DNA of 16,946 nt from G020354785 sp964461435 (GCA_964461435.1 CAYWUI010000054.1:1-16946), one strand, 5' to 3'; shown: positions 7,364 through 15,792, counted from the first letter of the stretch. Translations and numbers: made by a program. Notes: a model not told the origin generated them from the letters alone.

Positions 7364-8788
7364 ATGGCATATCTGAATATGAATAAGTGTTTGTATAATC
7401 CTATTTTTAAGATTATATCCGAGATAATAACAAAAAAAGAGCAGGATTGTTTTGTTATTGGCGGGTATGTCCGTGATTGTTTGCTTAAGAGGGAATCAAA
7501 GGATATAGATATTGTCGTGCAGGGCAGTGGTATAGATCTCGCCAGGGAAGTAGCTGCTGCCATAGGAAAACGTACAAGGGTAAGTGTATTTAAAAATTTT
7601 GGTACTGCAATGCTCAGGTACAAAAACTATGAGATTGAGTTTGTCGGGGCCCGTAAAGAATCGTACAGAAGCAATTCACGCAAACCTGTCGTCGAAGACG
7701 GAACTATCGAAGATGATCAGCAGAGGCGTGATTTTACAGTCAACGCAATGGCATTATCTTTAAATAAAGATACTTATGGTATGCTTGTTGATCCCTTCGG
7801 GGGATTATCTGATTTGAATAATAAAATAATTCGTACTCCCCTGGATCCTGACAAAACATATTCAGACGACCCCCTGAGAATATTGAGGGCCATAAGGCTT
7901 GCATCACAACTGAATTTCAACATTGAAAAAAGATCGTTGGACGCTATATATAAGAACAGGTTAAGGATAAACATTATATCGCAGGAAAGAATCACTGACG
8001 AACTCAATAAAATAATTCTTTCCTCAAATCCATATAAGGCTTTTATTTTATTGGAAGAGACGGGCATACTCGCACTGATACTGCCTGAGCTTTCTGCGAT
8101 GAAAGGTGTGGACATTAAGGATGGGCGGACATATAAGGATATTTTTCTGCATTCTGTGAAAGTTCTTGATAATATCTCGAAGAAGACTGATAACTTATGG
8201 TTGCGCTGGGCAGCCCTGTTGCATGATATAGGAAAACCTTCCACAAGAAGATATAATTCTGAGCAGGGGTGGACATTTCACGGGCACGAACTGGTCGGAG
8301 AGAGGATGATTTCAAATATATTCCGCAGGTTAAGGTTGCCCGCAGGATGGCAAATGAAGTATGTCCGGAAAATAGTAAACCTTCACCACCGGCCTATCTC
8401 GCTGGCTCTTGAAGAAGTCACTGACTCGGCAGTAAGACGGCTCCTGTACGATTCAGGGGATGATATTGATGATCTTATGACTTTATGCGAAGCTGATATT
8501 ACGTCAAAAATAGGAGAGAAGATTCAAAGGTACCTGAAGAATTTCAAGCTTGTGCGTAAGAAACTTAAGGATATCGAAGAAAAAGATGCTATCAGAAATT
8601 TCCAGCCTCCCATTTCGGGCGAAATAATTATGGAAGCATTTAATATAAAACCCTGCAGGGATGTAGGGATTATTAAGAATGCCATCAAGGATGCTATCCT
8701 GGACGGGGAGATTAAGAATAATTTTGATGAAGCTTATTCGTTTATGATTAGGAAAGCAAAAGAAATCGGATTAAAACCTGTAAAGTAA
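7364..8788 (+). CDS. CCA-adding / poly(A)-polymerase-type nucleotidyltransferase with HD domain
   Basis: A class II template-independent nucleotidyltransferase acting on RNA 3' ends, most likely adding or repairing the tRNA CCA tail. In 474 residues the order is: catalytic head with VIGGYVRD (31-38) and the metal-binding pair D47/D49 in KDIDIVV; the RRDFTVNAMALSL motif; the neck DPLRILRAIRLASQLNF; the middle RNA-binding region; and an HD domain with LLHDIGKPSTRR (H287, D288) and FHGHELVGERM. The HD domain suggests a phosphohydrolase activity, for example on 2',3'-cyclic phosphate. CCA-adding and poly(A) polymerases of this class cannot be separated by eye. The ATG at 7379 is another possible start, and an in-frame TTG at 7343 falls inside the putative promoter box. 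Confidence 0.92.
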   Translation: MAYLNMNKCLYNPIFKIISEIITKKEQDCFVIGGYVRDCLLKRESKDIDIVVQGSGIDLAREVAAAIGKRTRVSVFKNFGTAMLRYKNYEIEFVGARKESYRSNSRKPVVEDGTIEDDQQRRDFTVNAMALSLNKDTYGMLVDPFGGLSDLNNKIIRTPLDPDKTYSDDPLRILRAIRLASQLNFNIEKRSLDAIYKNRLRINIISQERITDELNKIILSSNPYKAFILLEETGILALILPELSAMKGVDIKDGRTYKDIFLHSVKVLDNISKKTDNLWLRWAALLHDIGKPSTRRYNSEQGWTFHGHELVGERMISNIFRRLRLPAGWQMKYVRKIVNLHHRPISLALEEVTDSAVRRLLYDSGDDIDDLMTLCEADITSKIGEKIQRYLKNFKLVRKKLKDIEEKDAIRNFQPPISGEIIMEAFNIKPCRDVGIIKNAIKDAILDGEIKNNFDEAYSFMIRKAKEIGLKPVK

Positions 8789-8798
8789 AAAATAAACG

Positions 8799-9872
8799 TT
8801 AGTGCAAATCCAGATATACCGGCAGGTGATCGCTAAAGCCACCATCATATATGTAACCACGATATGTTCTGAAAGGTCTGTAGCCTGAATATATTTCATC
8901 CTTTTCAAGCAGGAAAGGAGCATCGAAAATATAAATATCATCAGCTGATGTACCAATACTTCGTGAATTAATTAATGAGCCCGAAACAATAAACTGATCA
9001 AATATTTCCCAGTCCGATTTGTACTTGTGAGATCCCAGTTTTGTATTCTTTAATAAAGTATATGAGAGGTTGTATAATTTATTATACTCAATCTTGTCTG
9101 AAGTGCTATCAAGAATATTGATGGCTGAAAGATATTCAGCAAGACTTTTATTTTCCGGTTCATCATTAAAATCACCTGCTATAATTATTTTTGGCTTTTT
9201 ATTCATATTAAAAACAGAATCGACTTTATTTTTTAATATGGCGGAAGCACAAATTCTGTATGGTTCTGTTTCAAGCTGTCCGCCATATCTCGATGGCCAA
9301 TGGTTAACAAATATGTGCAGGGTATCTTTTTTAAGAACCTTTCCCTTGAAGTAAAGGATATCTCTTGTCTTTTTCAGAGAGTCCCACGAAAAGGAGATGC
9401 TAAAGAAACTCTCCTGAAGAAGATCAAGTTTATCCTTGCGGTACAGCAGGGCAACGTCTATACCTCTGGTATCAGGTGAATCCTTGTGCACAATCCCGTA
9501 TTCATATTTTGAAAGGGGTGTATCATAAATAAGTTTATTGAGAACAGAGATGTTTTCTATTTCGCATAATCCTATTATTTCAGGGGGTTCCCAGCCACCA
9601 ACGGCTATTATAACCTTGTATAATTTATTTAGCTTATCAGTAAACCGTTTATAATTCCAGTGTTTAGGACCGTCAGGAAGAAACTCATCATCCTGTGTCA
9701 GGCTGTCATTATAAATATCAAAGAAGTTTTCCGCATTATAGAACATTATTCTTAATTCTCCCCTTTTGCCGGGATTATGAACAGCTTTGCCTGTGGATGT
9801 GTTATTACTGCAATAAATTAATAGGATGGATAATAATATAATAAAGACCGGGGTATTTTTAATAACTGCCAT
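8799..9872 (-). CDS. Secreted endonuclease/exonuclease/phosphatase-fold lipoprotein
   Basis: A 357-residue protein of the endonuclease/exonuclease/phosphatase superfamily (DNase I/AP-endonuclease fold), probably exported. The N terminus has a hydrophobic segment (residues 8-20) followed by C21, a possible lipidation cysteine, though LIYC is a poor lipobox. Active-site landmarks are N47 in FYNAEN, E104/E106 in LCEIEN, D134 and R136 in DTRGID, H191 in VNHWPSR, D234 and N236 in AGDFNDEP, and D348-H349 in SDHLPVY. All the metal and phosphate-binding motifs are present, so the enzyme should be active, but the substrate (nucleic acid, phosphoinositide or other phosphodiester) cannot be told. It starts 28 bases after the end of the beta-helix lipoprotein gene and is likely co-transcribed with it. 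Confidence 0.87.
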   Translation of the reverse strand: MAVIKNTPVFIILLSILLIYCSNNTSTGKAVHNPGKRGELRIMFYNAENFFDIYNDSLTQDDEFLPDGPKHWNYKRFTDKLNKLYKVIIAVGGWEPPEIIGLCEIENISVLNKLIYDTPLSKYEYGIVHKDSPDTRGIDVALLYRKDKLDLLQESFFSISFSWDSLKKTRDILYFKGKVLKKDTLHIFVNHWPSRYGGQLETEPYRICASAILKNKVDSVFNMNKKPKIIIAGDFNDEPENKSLAEYLSAINILDSTSDKIEYNKLYNLSYTLLKNTKLGSHKYKSDWEIFDQFIVSGSLINSRSIGTSADDIYIFDAPFLLEKDEIYSGYRPFRTYRGYIYDGGFSDHLPVYLDLH

Positions 9873-9900
9873 TTAGAAATTTTTATTAATCAAAAAATAT

Positions 9901-11364
9901 TTATTCTGTCCTCTCAAAAGCCCCGATATCAGGAGCCTGATCATTATTTCTGGGGATTCCGTCATAATCAAATTCCAGGAACTGGTATGTGTCTATAATT
10001 TCCCTGCTTCCGGCATCCTTTGCAGGTGATAAAGTATCCAGGCGGAAGTCGTAATTTATGCGTGAGTAGTCATTAATAAAATTAGGATCTTCATTAAAAA
10101 TGATACTGCTGAAATGCCCGGGATCTTCCGAATCAACAGAATCGGGATTTTCCTTAATCAGGCAATGGTCAAATTTATAGTTAAACAGGTTTTTGTTATT
10201 ATCCCTGAATATTAATTCATTTTCCCTGTTTCCGTAAATGATACAATTAATAAAGTTGGCGGCCACCAGATCTCCTTTTCTTTTGACATAGATTATATTT
10301 TTACCTGTCGAATCGATCTCAGGATTGTTTATTTCATTTGTTATCGCTACCGACTGATCCGAAGTCCTGGTCTCAAACCTCAGTCCGCGGTTGTTTATGG
10401 TACAATGGTAGAAATTATAATTGCCTCCTTTTAAGAGGGCAATTGTATAATCTTTGCTGTCAGCAATAATACAATTATAGGCAGTGATATTAGCCTGAAA
10501 AGCATAGATGCCAATAAATGATACATTTTGAATAACTGTATTTTTTAATTCCAGGGATGGGATTTTATCATCCGTAGGATAACCAATCTGAATTCCTGCG
10601 ATAGAGTTTTTTATAATTGCATAATTTATCTCATTATCAACACTAACAGGATCAATATAAATAGTACCCCATTGTCCGGCTACAGAATCATAGAAATGCT
10701 CATCTATCCGGTCGCCCTGAAAAATCACAGGATTATCTTTTGTCCCGTTTACTATTAGCTGGCCCCATACTATTAAGCTTGAGCGATCATGCATATAAAC
10801 CCTCGTACCTTCTTCAATAGTTAAAATATGGCCAGTATCTATTGCCATTGAATTATAAACAAGATAAGGCTTGTCTGCTATCCAGCTTTGAGATTCAATT
10901 ATTTCCCCGTTGATAAGATGCACATCCTGTCCGAATGCTATAAGTTTAATATCCTGGTAATTTCCGTTGGTTACAAATACTATTGAATCCTTTACTATCA
11001 TGGGACTATTAACTCCAAACGGATCAATTGTTATTTCAATAAAAATATAGAGGCTGTCTTTTGAGGGTATTTCAATATTACTAACGCTGTTTGACCTGTC
11101 GCCATCAATATTTAATCTGAAGCACGAATTCTGGCCCCCTGCAAGATATATACTTGAAATTATTATTGGTTGGCTATGAGGATTATATACCCGAAAGTTT
11201 TTTGTTGTTGAGCCAATGGATGTGAAAATAGTATCGAATGTTACAGTATCCACTGAGAATGAGAGCTTTGCAGACCCAGAAGTAATGAAGTTATCCTTTC
11301 TGCATGAAAAAGCGACAAATAAAAAAATAATTAGAACAAGTATTATTTTAAATATTTTCATCAA
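9901..11364 (-). CDS. Predicted lipoprotein with right-handed beta-helix
   Basis: A 487-residue predicted lipoprotein. It has a signal peptide of about 20 residues with a reasonable lipobox, VAFSC, with the Cys at 21 (20 if the second Met is used). After it comes an Ig-like segment (about residues 30-150: FDTIFTSIGSTTKNFRVYNP, then alternating beta strands), then repeated short hydrophobic strands with Asn and polar turns typical of a right-handed parallel beta-helix (about 165-440). The tail DYDGIPRNNDQAPDIGAFE is seen in many surface beta-helix proteins ending in DIGAFE. It probably sits on the outer membrane and may bind or cleave polysaccharide, but no catalytic residues could be assigned. 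It is the first gene of a likely two-gene operon with the EEP-fold gene. Confidence 0.85.
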   Translation of the reverse strand: MMKIFKIILVLIIFLFVAFSCRKDNFITSGSAKLSFSVDTVTFDTIFTSIGSTTKNFRVYNPHSQPIIISSIYLAGGQNSCFRLNIDGDRSNSVSNIEIPSKDSLYIFIEITIDPFGVNSPMIVKDSIVFVTNGNYQDIKLIAFGQDVHLINGEIIESQSWIADKPYLVYNSMAIDTGHILTIEEGTRVYMHDRSSLIVWGQLIVNGTKDNPVIFQGDRIDEHFYDSVAGQWGTIYIDPVSVDNEINYAIIKNSIAGIQIGYPTDDKIPSLELKNTVIQNVSFIGIYAFQANITAYNCIIADSKDYTIALLKGGNYNFYHCTINNRGLRFETRTSDQSVAITNEINNPEIDSTGKNIIYVKRKGDLVAANFINCIIYGNRENELIFRDNNKNLFNYKFDHCLIKENPDSVDSEDPGHFSSIIFNEDPNFINDYSRINYDFRLDTLSPAKDAGSREIIDTYQFLEFDYDGIPRNNDQAPDIGAFERTE

Positions 11365-11491
11365 TCAAATAAAATTCATAAATTATATAGGTTATATAGA
11401 TACGGATAAATTTAAAATTTATTTTTACAGAATGATTAAAAAAATAACTTTTAATTTTGTATGGTCTTTTGTAGCAATAATATATCATCTC

Positions 11492-11522
11492 TTTCAGATT
11501 TAGTTATAATTAATTATATTTG
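11492..11522 (+). promoter_or_regulatory. Candidate promoter before the GNAT gene
   Basis: The -7 box TATATTTG (11515-11522) matches TAnnTTTG exactly. A -33-like TTTC (11492-11495, one mismatch to TTTG) lies 19 bases upstream, the expected spacing. This is the best two-part Bacteroidetes promoter in the window. It would give a leader of about 60 bases before the ATG at 11590. The rest of the 225-base divergent gap (11365-11589) is AT-rich with no other structure that I recognise. Confidence 0.45.
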
Positions 11523-11589
11523 AATTGAATTGATATTGCCGGGATAAGGTAGTTATAATGTCACTGTTTGTTGAATAAGAATTGATTAA

Positions 11590-12090
11590 ATGGAAATAAC
11601 TCAAGCCAAACAATCTGATTTAATTGAGATACTGTTTTTAGTAAAAGAATGTGTTAAGGATATGAACTCGAAAGGTATGAAGCACTGGAATAGTTCTTAT
11701 CCGGGGGTTGAAGAAATAGGCCTGGATTTAGACAAGGGATTTATTTATCTTGTCAAAAACAAGGGTGTTTGTGTTGGAATGGTTACACTGAATGAATCGG
11801 AACCTGATGAATATAAGGGAATAAAATGGTCTGGCAATAATTTAAAGATTCTTTATATGAAAAGGATGGCCGTCCATCCTGTGTGGCAGGATAAGGGTAT
11901 TGCGGAAATGCTCGTCAAATTTGCTGAAAAATATGCCGGTGAAAAGAAATACAGTTATATCAGGCTTGATACGTTAAGCAGCAACCAGGCTGAAGCAAAT
12001 TTATATACTAATGGCAGCTATGATGAAGTAGGGGAGTTTTATTCGACATTTCAAAAAACCCCCTTTAAATGTTATGAGAAAAAGATTTAG
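11590..12090 (+). CDS. GNAT-family N-acetyltransferase
   Basis: A 166-residue single-domain acetyltransferase of the GNAT superfamily, cytosolic. The acetyl-CoA-binding motif A is visible as LYMKRMAVHPVWQDKGIAEM (about residues 93-112). It has the V-H-P strand end and the Q-x-x-G-x-A pyrophosphate loop, with Ala where a second Gly is common. The N-terminal ITQAKQSDLIEILFLVKECV and C-terminal YTNGSYDEVGEFYSTFQ fit the fold, with the latter Tyr a possible general acid. The acceptor substrate is unknown. The last four bases overlap the end of the opposing barrel gene. Confidence 0.87.
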   Translation: MEITQAKQSDLIEILFLVKECVKDMNSKGMKHWNSSYPGVEEIGLDLDKGFIYLVKNKGVCVGMVTLNESEPDEYKGIKWSGNNLKILYMKRMAVHPVWQDKGIAEMLVKFAEKYAGEKKYSYIRLDTLSSNQAEANLYTNGSYDEVGEFYSTFQKTPFKCYEKKI

Positions 12091-12623
12091 AAATATAACA
12101 TTACTCCCCCGTCAATTACAGGGAATGCAGGATCATTAACCGGTATTTCTCCTTCAAACAGGAATGACAGTTTTTTTCTGATTTTTATATCAATTCCGAC
12201 AGGAATCCATAACAACAGGTCTACATCATTATTAAAACATAAGTCCGTATCTGCTCCTGTATAGAGGCTTATTCCTCCTTTAACAGGGAATGAGAGGTTG
12301 GCAGACAAATCAAGTGCAAAATCATCTGTTGCATGAGCACCTGTTGTGATTGAAACATCGGGGTTACTTTTTAACAGAGCCCATTCAAGGTCGGCACCTA
12401 TATAGTCTGATCCGTCAATGAAGCCATATTTAGCAGACAGATCAACACCGGGCACTATTCCCAGATTACCATGAAGGAACAGGGCCAGGTTATCATTATA
12501 ATATGCAGGATTCAGCCCAAGAGCGAATTTACCTTTTTTTAGTGTAGTAGCGGTATTGAAAACCTGTCCGATTACATGAGTCATGATAAATATGCAAATA
12601 ACAACGGATGCAACTTTTTTCAT
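12087..12623 (-). CDS. Predicted small outer-membrane beta-barrel protein
   Basis: A 178-residue exported protein of unknown function. It has a signal peptide (MKKVASVVICIFIMTHVIGQ, cleavage near residue 20). The rest is alternating hydrophobic and polar strands with many Gly and aromatic residues (for example FALGLNPAYYNDNLALFLHG and KKLSFLFEGEIPV), ending in GGVMLYF. A C-terminal aromatic residue is the usual signal for barrel insertion into the outer membrane. It starts 43 bases after the end of the TolC gene on the same strand, so it could be at the end of that transcript. I do not recognise a named family. Confidence 0.65.
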   Translation of the reverse strand: MKKVASVVICIFIMTHVIGQVFNTATTLKKGKFALGLNPAYYNDNLALFLHGNLGIVPGVDLSAKYGFIDGSDYIGADLEWALLKSNPDVSITTGAHATDDFALDLSANLSFPVKGGISLYTGADTDLCFNNDVDLLLWIPVGIDIKIRKKLSFLFEGEIPVNDPAFPVIDGGVMLYF

Positions 12624-12666
12624 GGTGGTTCTGATTTATTTGATTTTAGTATTATAAAGATATATT

Positions 12667-14082
12667 TCAGAGAATTATGGGATTCCCCGAGTAGAAATCC
12701 AGAATTTTCGTTTTAAAGATATATTCATACTTGGCTTGCAGCAAATCGGATTTTGCCTTTAAAAGGTCATTCTTGGCAATATTATAATCGACTGAGCTTA
12801 CCAGTCCGACATCAAGTTTTTGCTGGGTGTAAACAAAGGCTTCCTCATTTGATTTTACAGCTTCCATACTGGATTTGTACTTTTCAAGTGCCGCAATGGC
12901 ATCAGCATGTGACTGCTGTATTTCTTTATATAATGATTGCTTTGTCAGATCGAGGTCAAGCCTTGAGTTATTAAGTGATATTTTTGCATTGCTGATATCC
13001 CTGTTAACCTGGTACTGGTTAAAAATAGGAATATTAATTCCTATGGAAATATATTTATTAACATTATCCTTAATCTGATTATTGTAAGGGTAATCAATAT
13101 ATGGATAATCGGGAATTGTCACGGGCTGATTAATATCGCCGTCTACGAAACCTACCGTTCTGTTATAGGGTGCATTAATGTCGGGGATAATTCCTGTACT
13201 CGAATAGCCTGTATAGTAGCTTGCCTGCAGGTAGATTTGAGGACTTCTCCGGCCCCACTGGACAGCCAGGCTTTTTCCCGTGCTCCTAAGTGCGTACTCC
13301 GCGCTTTTTATTTGTGGCAGGTAATTCAGGGCTTCCTCGTATATTGTTACTATATCTTTTAGTATATAAGTTGTATCTATTTTTATATCAGAGGGAAAGA
13401 TAATATCAAAGTCACCTACCGAATCCAGGTCAAGAAGCTGTGTTAAATCAAGATATGAAAGTTTGAGCTGGTTCTTTGCATTTGTAACATTAAGTTTCTC
13501 GTTTGCAGCCTGTGCATCCATCCGATATAATTCGCCTTTTGCGGAGTTGCCTACTTCAACAAGCTTCCTGGTTTTTTCAACCTGAAGGAGGGTTACATTA
13601 TACTGGCTTTCCGATATTTCCAGCAACTCCTTGCAAAACAGGATCTGCAGATATGCAGTGGCAATTTCCAGGGTAATATCATTCCTGGTCTTTTCTATGT
13701 CCTGCTCGCTACTTAAAAAGTCATACTTTTTTTGTTTTATTGTATTAAGTGTCTGCAAACCGTTAAAAATATTGAGATATGAACTGGCATAGTACCTGTC
13801 GGAAGATGTATTTTTCGTAATATAGTCATTCGTGAACGGGTCGACCGACCTGCCGTAATTCAAATCTCTTGATGCTCCCAGGTTTAAACTTGGCAGTACT
13901 GCTAATTTGGATTGCATATAATTGTTGTTTGTCATCCTGGAATTTAATTCCTGTTTTTTTATCTGCAGGTTATTCTGATGTGCATAAGTGATGCATTCTT
14001 CCAGGGTCCATACTTTTTGTGCACTTATATTATTTAACAGGAAAACACAAATGGCCGCAATTATTATAACACTTTTTTTCAT
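12667..14082 (-). CDS. TolC-family outer-membrane efflux channel
   Basis: A 471-residue outer-membrane channel subunit of a tripartite efflux or type I secretion system. The signal peptide is about residues 1-21 (MKKSVIIIAAICVFLLNNIS then AQ). The mature protein opens with VWTLEECITYAHQNNLQIKK, the typical first helix of the family. Two related repeats follow (about 28-225 and 240-460), with long amphipathic helices such as EQDIEKTRNDITLEIATAYL and KQSLYKEIQQSHADAIAALE, and beta-strand parts near PSLNLGASRDLNYGRS and PQIYLQASYYTGYS. Length is normal and there is no disruption. It lies downstream of the adaptor and of a small unknown gene on the same strand, which fits an efflux set, but no inner-membrane pump is encoded in the window. 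Confidence 0.92.
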   Translation of the reverse strand: MKKSVIIIAAICVFLLNNISAQKVWTLEECITYAHQNNLQIKKQELNSRMTNNNYMQSKLAVLPSLNLGASRDLNYGRSVDPFTNDYITKNTSSDRYYASSYLNIFNGLQTLNTIKQKKYDFLSSEQDIEKTRNDITLEIATAYLQILFCKELLEISESQYNVTLLQVEKTRKLVEVGNSAKGELYRMDAQAANEKLNVTNAKNQLKLSYLDLTQLLDLDSVGDFDIIFPSDIKIDTTYILKDIVTIYEEALNYLPQIKSAEYALRSTGKSLAVQWGRRSPQIYLQASYYTGYSSTGIIPDINAPYNRTVGFVDGDINQPVTIPDYPYIDYPYNNQIKDNVNKYISIGINIPIFNQYQVNRDISNAKISLNNSRLDLDLTKQSLYKEIQQSHADAIAALEKYKSSMEAVKSNEEAFVYTQQKLDVGLVSSVDYNIAKNDLLKAKSDLLQAKYEYIFKTKILDFYSGNPIIL

Positions 14083-14167
14083 AAATCACTGATTTTAAAT
14101 ATTTATATTATTAATTATTCAGATAACTTAAAAATATCATGTTTATTGTCACATGATTTCCCTAAAA

Positions 14168-14461
14168 TTAATGTTTTTTCTCACGATACCAAATATGGAT
14201 ATGATCAGCATTTTTTGAAGGTTTATATATTTGAATCAATTCCCAGTCATTATCATAACTTTCAATACTTTTTTTTAACCTGTAGATCCTTGCCAAAGAC
14301 AACGAAAGATGATCTTTAGTCTCTGTTAGCTTGTCCTCCTTTTCCCAGGGAAATGAAACGACTCTGAAATTATATCTGAGTTTTCTTCCTTTAATATTAA
14401 CCTCTACCTCAGCAGTTTCATTTTCAGTTATATCAGGAATAGGTATGTTTATATCTTTCAT
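14168..14461 (-). CDS. Hypothetical 97-residue protein overlapping the adaptor end
   Basis: An open frame whose likely start is the ATG at 14461 (MKDINIPIPDITEN); an ATG at 14479 would add six residues. There is no signal peptide or membrane segment. The protein is charged, with a beta-like first half (ETAEVEVNIKGRKLRYNFRV), a helix (SLSLARIYRLKKSIESYDND) and a final strand pair (WELIQIYKP, IHIWYREKKH), consistent with a compact alpha-beta cytosolic protein. I do not recognise the family. It overlaps the last 29 bases of the adaptor gene in another frame, so it could be translated by coupling, or the overlap could be the scar of a deletion. It sits between the adaptor and TolC genes. Regular amino-acid composition supports it as a real gene. 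Confidence 0.6.
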   Translation of the reverse strand: MKDINIPIPDITENETAEVEVNIKGRKLRYNFRVVSFPWEKEDKLTETKDHLSLSLARIYRLKKSIESYDNDWELIQIYKPSKNADHIHIWYREKKH

Positions 14462-15563
14462 TGTTCTTATCGACGACATATACCCATTGTCCGCCTGTAC
14501 TTTGATAAAACCCGCCTTTAGGTATTAATAATGCATCCTGTGATTCTCCCAGTTCCAGGCGTATGCGTGCTGTCTGTCCAATTCTTATCTGTTCAGGAAT
14601 ATCGCTCGTAAATTCCATGTCAACGGCAAATGTACCGTTTCTCACTTCGGGATAAATTTTTGTAATTACCAGGCTATGTTTGCCGCCGGCGAATTCGAAC
14701 TCACCGGTAAGGTTTTTTATTATTCCTGCAATATAATGCTCGTCTATGTTAACGTGCATTTTATATGAATCGGGAATATTAATTATCCCTATTCGTGATC
14801 CATAGCTGACGACTTCACCTATCTCCGGATTAAGGTATGCCAGTTCCCCGTTGACAGGAGCCTTGATATTCAGATTTTCAAGTCTTTTTCTTGTTAATAA
14901 GAGATTATTCTGCATTCTGTCTATAGATGTTTCATCCGACGTAATCCTTGTGATCATGTATATGGAATCATGAACATACTTTTGCTTTTGCAGCTCCAGC
15001 TGTTGCATTGTTAGCTCATACTGTTCTTTGGAATATTGAAATTCCTCATTTGATATATGATTGTTTTCCAGGAGTTTTATATTATAATTATATGTCCTTT
15101 CCAGCTTTTTCAGCAGGTACTGTAAATTTAAAATCTGGGTCTTAAGGCTTATCTTTTGATTTTTAAGATTGAGGCGTGTTGTTTTCAAATCATTTATTGC
15201 CCTGGCAACCACTGCTTCATTGCTTGAAATGTCAAGCACCAGGTTATCATTACTAAGTCTGATAATAATATCACCCTTTTTAACCATATTACCTTCTTCA
15301 ATCAGTATCTCTTCAACTCTTCCACCTTCTATTGCGTCCAGGTATATTGTTTTTATAGGCTCAACAACACCATTCACAGAGATATAATCCTGGTACTTAT
15401 CATAAATTACCTCCTTTATTGTTATTTTTTCAGCATCAACATTAAGTTTTGTGCTTTTATCCCCAAAGATTATTTTTATGAAGGACAATAATATTAAAAT
15501 ACAAAATATGCCCAGCCAGATATATTTTTTGCTGATACCTTTTTTTTCAATTTTTCTGTCCAT
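14433..15563 (-). CDS. Periplasmic adaptor (HlyD/MacA-like), C-terminally short
   Basis: A membrane-fusion/periplasmic adaptor protein anchored by one N-terminal transmembrane segment (about residues 13-30, IWLGIFCILILLSFIKIIF). Order: first half of the lipoyl domain (DAIEGGRVEEILIEEGNMVKKGD), a long coiled-coil hairpin (about 110-225), second lipoyl half (LNIKAPVNGELAYLNPEIGEVV), and the beta-barrel region (YPEVRNGTFAVDMEF, IRIGQTARIRLELG). It then stops soon after GGFYQSTGGQWVYVVDKNN. Relatives that I recall from Bacteroidetes continue for about 40 residues with a segment like LGRQNP-YYEVLEGL-PGD-VI, which is missing here, so the membrane-proximal domain is incomplete. I chose the ATG at 15563 because relatives begin MDR; an ATG at 15572 and a TTG at 15581 are also in frame. 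377 residues to the stop. Confidence 0.85.
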   Translation of the reverse strand: MDRKIEKKGISKKYIWLGIFCILILLSFIKIIFGDKSTKLNVDAEKITIKEVIYDKYQDYISVNGVVEPIKTIYLDAIEGGRVEEILIEEGNMVKKGDIIIRLSNDNLVLDISSNEAVVARAINDLKTTRLNLKNQKISLKTQILNLQYLLKKLERTYNYNIKLLENNHISNEEFQYSKEQYELTMQQLELQKQKYVHDSIYMITRITSDETSIDRMQNNLLLTRKRLENLNIKAPVNGELAYLNPEIGEVVSYGSRIGIINIPDSYKMHVNIDEHYIAGIIKNLTGEFEFAGGKHSLVITKIYPEVRNGTFAVDMEFTSDIPEQIRIGQTARIRLELGESQDALLIPKGGFYQSTGGQWVYVVDKNNERYKHTYS

Positions 15564-15685
15564 TCCTTCCATAGGTAGCAATTATTTTACCATCCGGTGA
15601 AAAAGACTTATCATTAACTGTGCCAAAGAATATAATTAACTGGCATACTGTTTTTTAGAATAATATTTACATTATTAAACTATAT

Positions 15686-15747
15686 TTATATGTACGAATA
15701 TACTACATAAAACGTACGAATACGAACATTCAAAAAATTATATGTAC
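15686..15747. repeat. Direct repeats in the divergent regulator/adaptor promoter region
   Basis: GTACGAATA occurs at 15692-15700 and 15714-15722, 22 bases apart. TTATATGTAC occurs at 15686-15695 and 15738-15747, 52 bases apart. Spacings are near whole helical turns, and the right-hand copy overlaps the -7 box of the regulator gene. It could be a binding site for the divergent Fis-type regulator. It lies in the roughly 230-base gap between the adaptor and regulator genes, where I see nothing else coding. Confidence 0.5.
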
Positions 15748-15752
15748 TTTTG
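15745..15752 (+). promoter_or_regulatory. Candidate -7 promoter box of the short regulator gene
   Basis: TACTTTTG matches TAnnTTTG exactly and lies 40 bases before the ATG at 15793. There is no -33 TTTG at the normal distance. The box overlaps the right-hand TTATATGTAC repeat, a suitable place for autoregulation. Confidence 0.45.
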
Positions 15753-15792
15753 TTTTATAGTCGAATAAATTAAGGCATTATTATTTGTTATC

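Noticed and set aside
7774..8315. Minus-strand open frames inside the CCA-type nucleotidyltransferase gene.
   Set aside because: The opposite strand encodes all conserved motifs of the family; these frames have no recognisable domain.
15544..15653. A minus-strand open frame of about 35 codons containing FSPDGKIIATYGRNG, resembling a WD40/TolB-type repeat.
   Set aside because: It overlaps the adaptor start in another frame, is very short and has no flanking repeat; probably chance.
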